Below, piece by piece: positions 59,712 through 64,000 of a DNA stretch of 64,000 nucleotides (the stretch's first letter is position 1; every line of letters begins with the position of its first letter). A model generated the notes under the pieces. It did not search any database and had not been told where the DNA came from. It was given only the letters and a program-made list of their open reading frames with translations. The DNA comes from Cognatishimia activa (lineage in GTDB: Bacteria > Pseudomonadota > Alphaproteobacteria > Rhodobacterales > Rhodobacteraceae): positions 2,728,001 through 2,792,000 of the forward strand of contig NZ_CP060010.1 of NCBI RefSeq assembly GCF_017798205.1, written 5' to 3'. The translations under genes and the position numbers were made by a program.

Positions 59712-61076
59712 TTAAAGCCTTTCATTCTGAGGGTTTAGGGCAGCGATCTCACGCAAGCGCGCCTGTACCGCCCAATCCGGGCCAAAGCCGTACCGTGCCC
59801 AACCCAGACTGTCCAGCCGCGCGCGGCGGGCGTCTTGGGTGCGGCCGGTCATGGCAAGCGCCTCGGATTGCAGCATTAGGACAGAGGCCAGTTGCGCTGC
59901 GTTTTGGGCGCGGGTCGCGGCAGTTTTCGCCGCACTTAAACGCGCGAGCGCTTTGTCGGGATTGCCGTCGGAAATATCATAGGCAGCCAGCTGGATCAGC
60001 ATATGGCTTTCCTGTGGGCCACCTTTGGCCACGCCAGCATAAAGCCGCGCGGCTTGTTCAAAATGCACTTTGGCCTGATCCAGATCATCGGCACGCAACT
60101 GACGGGCCAGCGCATAGTGGCTGAAGGCCAGGCGATGATCACGCCAGCCTTGCGCTTGTGCAAAGGCAACCGCTCGGTTCGCTGCATTAAGGCGCTGGTT
60201 GCTTCCGGGGGCTCCCAAAGCCGTCGTGATCAGACTTTTCCAGGTGTTTGGCGTAGTCGGCAAGGGATTACTTGCCCGACGTTCTCCTGACGGGTTCAGC
60301 CGTGCCAGAACACCCCGAATGCGCGCAGAGGCTTCGGCCCGTGTCATGCCGTTCTTGATCGCGGGATCGTAATAGGCCCGCAGCATTAGCATATCAAAGC
60401 CGGTCAGCACCGAATGGAAATTGTCGTCGTTAAAGACGCTGTCATGCAGACGGAAGAGATCGTTCAGAGGCCCAAGCGCTTGGGCGAGTTCTTCGTGCAG
60501 GCAATCGCGGATGTCCTGCGGGCTGGTGTCATAGGACAGAAAGATCGCAATGCGCTCGCGGTTCTGAAGCGCGGACCAATCGGTGCGATTGCTGGCCCGC
60601 GCACCGCGATAATCCACAAGATCCGTGACATTGGGCACCACGAAGCAGGCCGCATTGGGCAGAGCCCGGCGAATGTTCCGTCGCGTCACAGCATGGATCG
60701 TGATGTTCGCATCGCCCGAAGTGACCTGCGAAATGTCCAATCTTGCCTCACGACGCAAGCGCGACAAGAGCGCAGTCAGGTCCTGTTGCATCGTCTGAGT
60801 CGCGCGCCCTTCGATGCGTACGGTGATCGGCCCTTCGAACTTTGTCAGTCGGGGCAGGGCGCGGCCGCTCTCGAGCTGAAAACTCAGGTCCAGAAAGTCG
60901 CGCGCCATATCGGCGTTAGAGCGCGTGGGCGCAAAACCCGCGGTCGAGGTGAAACGCTTGATCGGCGGCAGCGTGGTTTCGGCCACAACCGCGCGCGTGG
61001 GCAGCGGCGTGTCCGTTGGCACGCTACAGGCGGTCAGAGCGAGCCCTGCCAAAAGGATGAAAGAGCGCAGCACCAT
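59712..61076 (-). CDS. DUF2927 family lipoprotein
   Basis: 454 residues, signal and lipobox MVLRSFILLAGLALTACS (Cys 17). DUF2927 lies about 60-270, with ITVRIEG, RIAIFLSYDTSPQDIRDCLHEELAQALGPLNDLFRLHDSVFNDDN, which includes an HEELAQ stretch like a metalloprotease motif but without the second His. The C-terminal 280-430 is Ala-rich helical and resembles TPR-like repeats. It lies 6 bases downstream of the MoxR gene. Envelope function is inferred from lipidation. Confidence 0.83.
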   Translation of the reverse strand: MVLRSFILLAGLALTACSVPTDTPLPTRAVVAETTLPPIKRFTSTAGFAPTRSNADMARDFLDLSFQLESGRALPRLTKFEGPITVRIEGRATQTMQQDLTALLSRLRREARLDISQVTSGDANITIHAVTRRNIRRALPNAACFVVPNVTDLVDYRGARASNRTDWSALQNRERIAIFLSYDTSPQDIRDCLHEELAQALGPLNDLFRLHDSVFNDDNFHSVLTGFDMLMLRAYYDPAIKNGMTRAEASARIRGVLARLNPSGERRASNPLPTTPNTWKSLITTALGAPGSNQRLNAANRAVAFAQAQGWRDHRLAFSHYALARQLRADDLDQAKVHFEQAARLYAGVAKGGPQESHMLIQLAAYDISDGNPDKALARLSAAKTAATRAQNAAQLASVLMLQSEALAMTGRTQDARRARLDSLGWARYGFGPDWAVQARLREIAALNPQNERL

Positions 61077-61082
61077 CCGAGC

Positions 61083-61922
61083 CTATCGACCCGCGCGCGC
61101 CATGAAGGCGAGGCGTTCAAACAGATGCACGTCTTGCTCGTTCTTCAAGAGCGCGCCATGCAGTTTTGGCAGGGCATTTACGCCGTCACGTTTCAGGTCT
61201 TCGGGGCTGAGGTCTTCGGCCAAAAGGAGTTTCAGCCAGTCGATGACTTCCGACGTCGAAGGTTTCTTTTTCAAACCCTGCGTGTCGCGGATTTCATAGA
61301 ATTGCGTCAGAGCCTCGGTCAAAAGAATGTCTTTGATATCAGGGTGATGCACCTTGATGATCTCACGCATCGTGTCGGCATCGGGGAAGCGGATATAGTG
61401 GAAAAAGCAGCGGCGCAGAAAGGCATCTGGCAGCTCTTTTTCATTGTTCGAGGTGATGATGATGATCGGACGATGCTTGGCCTTTATGGTCTCGCCGGTC
61501 TCATAGACATGGAACTCCATCTTATCGAGTTCCTGCAGCAGGTCGTTAGGAAACTCGATGTCGGCCTTGTCGATTTCATCGATCAAAAGCACGACTTTTT
61601 CGTCCGCCTCAAAGGATTCCCAGAGCTTGCCTTGCTTGATGTAATTCTTCACATCATGCACGCGTTCTTCGCCCAATTGGCTGTCGCGCAACCGGCTGAC
61701 GGCGTCATATTCATAGAGGCCTTGCTGCGCTTTCGTGGTGGATTTGATGTTCCACTCAATCATCCGCGCGCCCAGCGATTGGGCCACCTGCAGCGCCAAT
61801 TCCGTCTTGCCAGTGCCGGGTTCCCCCTTGACCAAAAGCGGGCGTTCCAGCGTCACAGACGCGTTGACGGCGACCTTTAGATCTTCGGTCGCGATGTAAG
61901 AGCTTGTGCCTTCAAATTTCAT
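61083..61922 (-). CDS. MoxR-family AAA ATPase
   Basis: 279 residues. Walker A GEPGTGKTE at 33-41, Walker B KVVLLIDEIDKADIEFPNDLLQEL, sensor IIITSNNEKELPDAFLRRCFFHYI. MoxR-type chaperones team up with VWA proteins to activate or assemble metalloenzymes or envelope complexes. It heads the operon with DUF2927, a 55-aa membrane peptide and a CoxE-like VWA protein. Upstream, 181 bases separate it from dksA in the other direction, with CAGGT-TTT-ACCTG at 61970-61982. Confidence 0.93.
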   Translation of the reverse strand: MKFEGTSSYIATEDLKVAVNASVTLERPLLVKGEPGTGKTELALQVAQSLGARMIEWNIKSTTKAQQGLYEYDAVSRLRDSQLGEERVHDVKNYIKQGKLWESFEADEKVVLLIDEIDKADIEFPNDLLQELDKMEFHVYETGETIKAKHRPIIIITSNNEKELPDAFLRRCFFHYIRFPDADTMREIIKVHHPDIKDILLTEALTQFYEIRDTQGLKKKPSTSEVIDWLKLLLAEDLSPEDLKRDGVNALPKLHGALLKNEQDVHLFERLAFMARAGR

Positions 61923-62103
61923 CTAACTGCCTGTTTGCAATGCGGTCTTGGCGGGCACACTACTGTGAACAGGTTTTACCTGCAATCGGGGTTCAAGAGG
62001 TAGTGACAATCTGAGTGCCATGAGTTACACGCCAAGCCAGTGAGAGGGGTCGGGCGCAATTTGTAATCAGTAATTTGGCGTCCGCCACGTTATGGGAGCT
62101 AAA

Positions 62104-62526
62104 ATGAAAGCAGAAGTTTTCCTGCCGGAAGATTACTATCCAGCAGAAGATGAGCCCTTCATGAATGATCGGCAGATCGAATATTTCCGTCGCAAGCTAA
62201 ATGCCTGGAAACAAGAGCTTTTGGCTGAAAGCCGTGACACAATCGAAGGTCTTCAGGACAACACACGCAACATCCCTGATATTGCGGACCGTGCCAGCGA
62301 AGAAACCGACCGCGCGCTTGAACTGCGCACACGGGATCGCCAGCGCAAATTAGTCGCCAAGATCGACTCAGCGCTGCGCCGGATTGACGAAGGTGAATAC
62401 GGATACTGCGAAAAGACAGGTGATCCGATTTCCTTGAAACGTCTGGATGCGCGTCCGATTGCGACCATGACGCTTGAGGCTCAGGAACGTCACGAGCGTC
62501 GCGAAAAGGTTCACCGCGACGATTGA
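62104..62526 (+). CDS. dksA: RNA polymerase-binding transcription factor DksA, without zinc-ligand Cys
   Basis: 140 residues. DksA binds the RNA polymerase secondary channel and works with ppGpp. Coiled-coil tip DIADRA (residues 59-64) holds the two functional Asp. The C-terminal zinc finger (C-x2-C...C-x2-C in E. coli) has only Cys102; the other three positions are Thr105, Thr123 and Ala126. Such Cys-poor DksA is known in related alphaproteobacteria and is not zinc-dependent. Start at 62104 follows GGGAGC; an in-frame ATG four codons upstream is possible. A terminator follows at 62553. Confidence 0.94.
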   Translation: MKAEVFLPEDYYPAEDEPFMNDRQIEYFRRKLNAWKQELLAESRDTIEGLQDNTRNIPDIADRASEETDRALELRTRDRQRKLVAKIDSALRRIDEGEYGYCEKTGDPISLKRLDARPIATMTLEAQERHERREKVHRDD

Positions 62527-62552
62527 TCCCTAGGGATAACGACATCAACAAA

Positions 62553-62580
62553 GCGCCGGGGGTTTTACCTCGGCGTTTTT
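62553..62580 (+). terminator. Intrinsic terminator of dksA
   Basis: GCGCCGGGGG and CCTCGGCG (62553-62575, with one mismatch and a T/A-rich loop) followed by TTTTT. The following monooxygenase start lies 18 bases after it. Confidence 0.75.
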
Positions 62581-62597
62581 CGTTTCAGAAAGGGCGT

Positions 62598-63770
62598 ATG
62601 AGTCTTTTGGGTCTGAATATTTGCGTGATTGGCGGTGGCATCGGCGGATTAACCGCCGCGATCGCCCTGGCGCAGCGTGGCGCGCAGGTCGAGGTGCTGG
62701 AACAGGCACCCGAGATGACCGAGGTCGGGGCAGGTATTCAGATCTCTCCGAATGGGATGTGCGTTCTGCGGGCCTTGGGGCTGGGTGACGAGATCCAAAA
62801 CATCGGTCGCCGCGCGCAAGCGGTGGAGTTGCGCGACTATCGCGCGTCACGTTTGGTCACGCGGTTGAACCTTGATCGGTTGGGCGCGGATCAACAGTAC
62901 CTCTTTTTGCATCGTGCTGATTTGATTGATGTATTGGGGGCCGCGGCCCGCGCTGCGGGTGTTCAAATATCCTTGGGCCAGAAAGTCGAAGCCGTCAGCG
63001 ATGGTCGACCCGCCGTTGTAAGCACTACGACTGGTTCGCAACGAAAAGCCGACTTGATCGTTGCGGCAGACGGTCTCCATTCTGTCGCGCGCAAAACCTT
63101 AAACGGCACCTTGGCCCCATTCTTCACGCGGCAGGTGGCGTGGCGGACGATTGTGCCAAATACCATCGGTCATCCCGACGTGGCCCGTGTTCATATGGGG
63201 CCCAAGCAACATGTGGTCAGCTATCCTCTGCGGGGCGGCGACATGGTCAATCTCGTGGCCGTCGAAGAACGCGGCGAGTGGAGCGAAGAAAGCTGGGTCG
63301 CACAGGATGATCCCGAGAATTTACTGTCAGTGTTTGGTGGTTTTTCTGAGGACGTGAAAAGCTTGATGTGCGGCGCGCAAGCTGTTGGTAAATGGGGGCT
63401 TTTTAGGCATCCGGTTGCATCGCGTTGGCACGGAGGCCGGCTAGCATTGCTGGGTGACGCCGCCCATCCAACGCTCCCATTCATGGCGCAGGGTGCGGTT
63501 ATGGCCATTGAAGACGCTTGGGTCTTGGCCGCCTCGCTTGCAGAAACAGATAGCATAGAGGCAGGCCTCTCGGCCTATCAGGCGAAACGCCACGAGCGAG
63601 TGTCAAAAATCGTCGAGACCGCCAGCAAGAACGCCTGGCGCTATCACCTCAGTTTCCCGCCTTTGCGCTTTGCGGCCCATAGCGTCATGCGGCTTGGCGG
63701 GGCAATGGCTCCGGGGAAAATGATGTCTCAGTTTGATTGGATCTATCGTCACGATGTGACGCAAGACTAG
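62598..63770 (+). CDS. FAD-dependent monooxygenase (salicylate hydroxylase-like group)
   Basis: 390-residue class A flavin monooxygenase. FAD-binding GGGIGG (12-17), DLIVAADGLHSVAR and GRLALLGDAAHPTLPFMAQGA (FAD pyrophosphate-binding GD motif). It hydroxylates an aromatic substrate using NAD(P)H and oxygen; which one cannot be told. ATG 62598 (MSLLGLNICVIGG) fits the FAD site and follows AAAGGGCG; the ORF's 25 extra N-terminal codons overlap the dksA terminator. It overlaps the converging exonuclease gene by 4 bases. Confidence 0.9.
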   Translation: MSLLGLNICVIGGGIGGLTAAIALAQRGAQVEVLEQAPEMTEVGAGIQISPNGMCVLRALGLGDEIQNIGRRAQAVELRDYRASRLVTRLNLDRLGADQQYLFLHRADLIDVLGAAARAAGVQISLGQKVEAVSDGRPAVVSTTTGSQRKADLIVAADGLHSVARKTLNGTLAPFFTRQVAWRTIVPNTIGHPDVARVHMGPKQHVVSYPLRGGDMVNLVAVEERGEWSEESWVAQDDPENLLSVFGGFSEDVKSLMCGAQAVGKWGLFRHPVASRWHGGRLALLGDAAHPTLPFMAQGAVMAIEDAWVLAASLAETDSIEAGLSAYQAKRHERVSKIVETASKNAWRYHLSFPPLRFAAHSVMRLGGAMAPGKMMSQFDWIYRHDVTQD

Positions 63771-64000
63771 GCCGCCAGTTCTACCCAGACCGGCACGTGA
63801 TCAGAGGGCTTTTCACGCCCGCGCACCTCTTTGTCGATCTGGCAATCGAGCAAAAGATCCGCGCATTGCGGGCTGAGCAGGAAGTGGTCGATGCGAATGC
63901 CGTCATCGCGGTTCCATGCGCCTGCCTGATAATCCCAGAAGGAATAATGCTCTGGCCCTAAGGTGCGCGCGCGGAAGGCTTCGGTGAACCCGAGGTTCAA
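63767..64000 (-). CDS. xth: Exodeoxyribonuclease III, N-terminal part cut off by the window edge
   Basis: C-terminal 77 residues of an EEP-superfamily AP endonuclease: YSFWDYQAGAWNRDDGIRIDHFLLSPQCADLL followed by GREKPSDHVPVWVEL, where the Asp and His in IDHF and SDHVPVW are metal and catalytic residues. The remainder lies beyond position 64000, so the right edge carries no start codon. Convergent with the monooxygenase gene, stop overlapping by 4 bases. Confidence 0.94.
   Translation of the reverse strand: MNLGFTEAFRARTLGPEHYSFWDYQAGAWNRDDGIRIDHFLLSPQCADLLLDCQIDKEVRGREKPSDHVPVWVELAA

Noticed and set aside
1-64000. Prophage, transposon, integron or gene-transfer-agent genes
   Set aside because: I looked for integrase, transposase, capsid, terminase and att-like repeats in both strands and saw none.

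Overview
This window reads as chromosomal backbone of an alphaproteobacterium of the order Rhodobacterales, most likely a marine Roseobacter-group member. The basis is gene content and order recalled from that group: class II NrdJ, double cold-shock protein, tatABC followed by an AAA ATPase, a DUF2849-CysI-CysH-DUF934-Fpr sulfate assimilation cluster, RlmI-like/PIN/M48 genes, a MoxR/DUF2927/CoxE-like operon, a DksA without zinc ligands, and CtrA-type TTAA-N7-TTAA sites. Base composition is moderately GC rich. I see no insertion sequence, integrase, phage module, rRNA or CRISPR array.

Layout: 1-1834, end of pdxH, a cold-shock/DUF192 pair and tRNA-Pro(UGG). 1835-6262, a 600-bp control region (CtrA-, DnaA- and NrdR-type sites) and the B12-dependent ribonucleotide reductase nrdJ. 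6263-9209 (minus), an MttB-family methyltransferase preceded by a 29-codon peptide gene, and an aminotransferase. 9286-10205, soxR divergent from a small VOC protein, with a SoxR box between them. 10315-14360 (plus), a Cys/Ile-rich leader peptide, cysS, cimA and a squalene/phytoene synthase-family gene. 14355-18547, a WYL regulator, tatABC, an ATPase and a fluoroacetate dehalogenase-like hydrolase. 18581-23613 (minus), NlpD-like, pcm, surE, an SDR and purF. 23878, an AAC(3)-I-like acetyltransferase. 24367-34341 (minus), pyrC, pyrE, dnaB, a sulfotransferase-like gene, alr, mlaE, mlaF, pqiA-like, a membrane protein, radA and cvpA.

34428-37204 holds small membrane and regulatory genes, infC with an ATA start, and an acidic membrane-anchored protein. 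37273-41412 (minus) is the sulfite/sulfate reduction cluster with fpr, with a divergent Lrp-type regulator. 42118-45880 (minus) runs SatD, DUF3307, IscA-like, tpiA and a P450; three 18-bp palindromes spaced exactly 30 bp precede satD. 46017-51900 carries a glycerophosphodiesterase, SufT-like, tgt, lon and a 69-aa exported peptide under a CtrA-type box. 52074-56893 is glnE, an 87-aa gene, an RlmI-like methyltransferase and a PIN gene. 56890-61922 (minus) has MoxR, a DUF2927 lipoprotein, a 55-aa membrane peptide, a VWA protein, DedA and M48. The window ends with dksA, an FAD monooxygenase and the C-terminus of exonuclease III.

Most genes are housekeeping. The signals that go beyond routine annotation are mostly regulatory: a leader peptide rich in both Cys and Ile codons before cysS-cimA, the SatD operator array, the composite nrdJ control region, a 29-codon leader before mttB, a SoxR box with a 19-bp promoter spacer, a hairpin pair inside the cys cluster, and a dispersed intergenic repeat.
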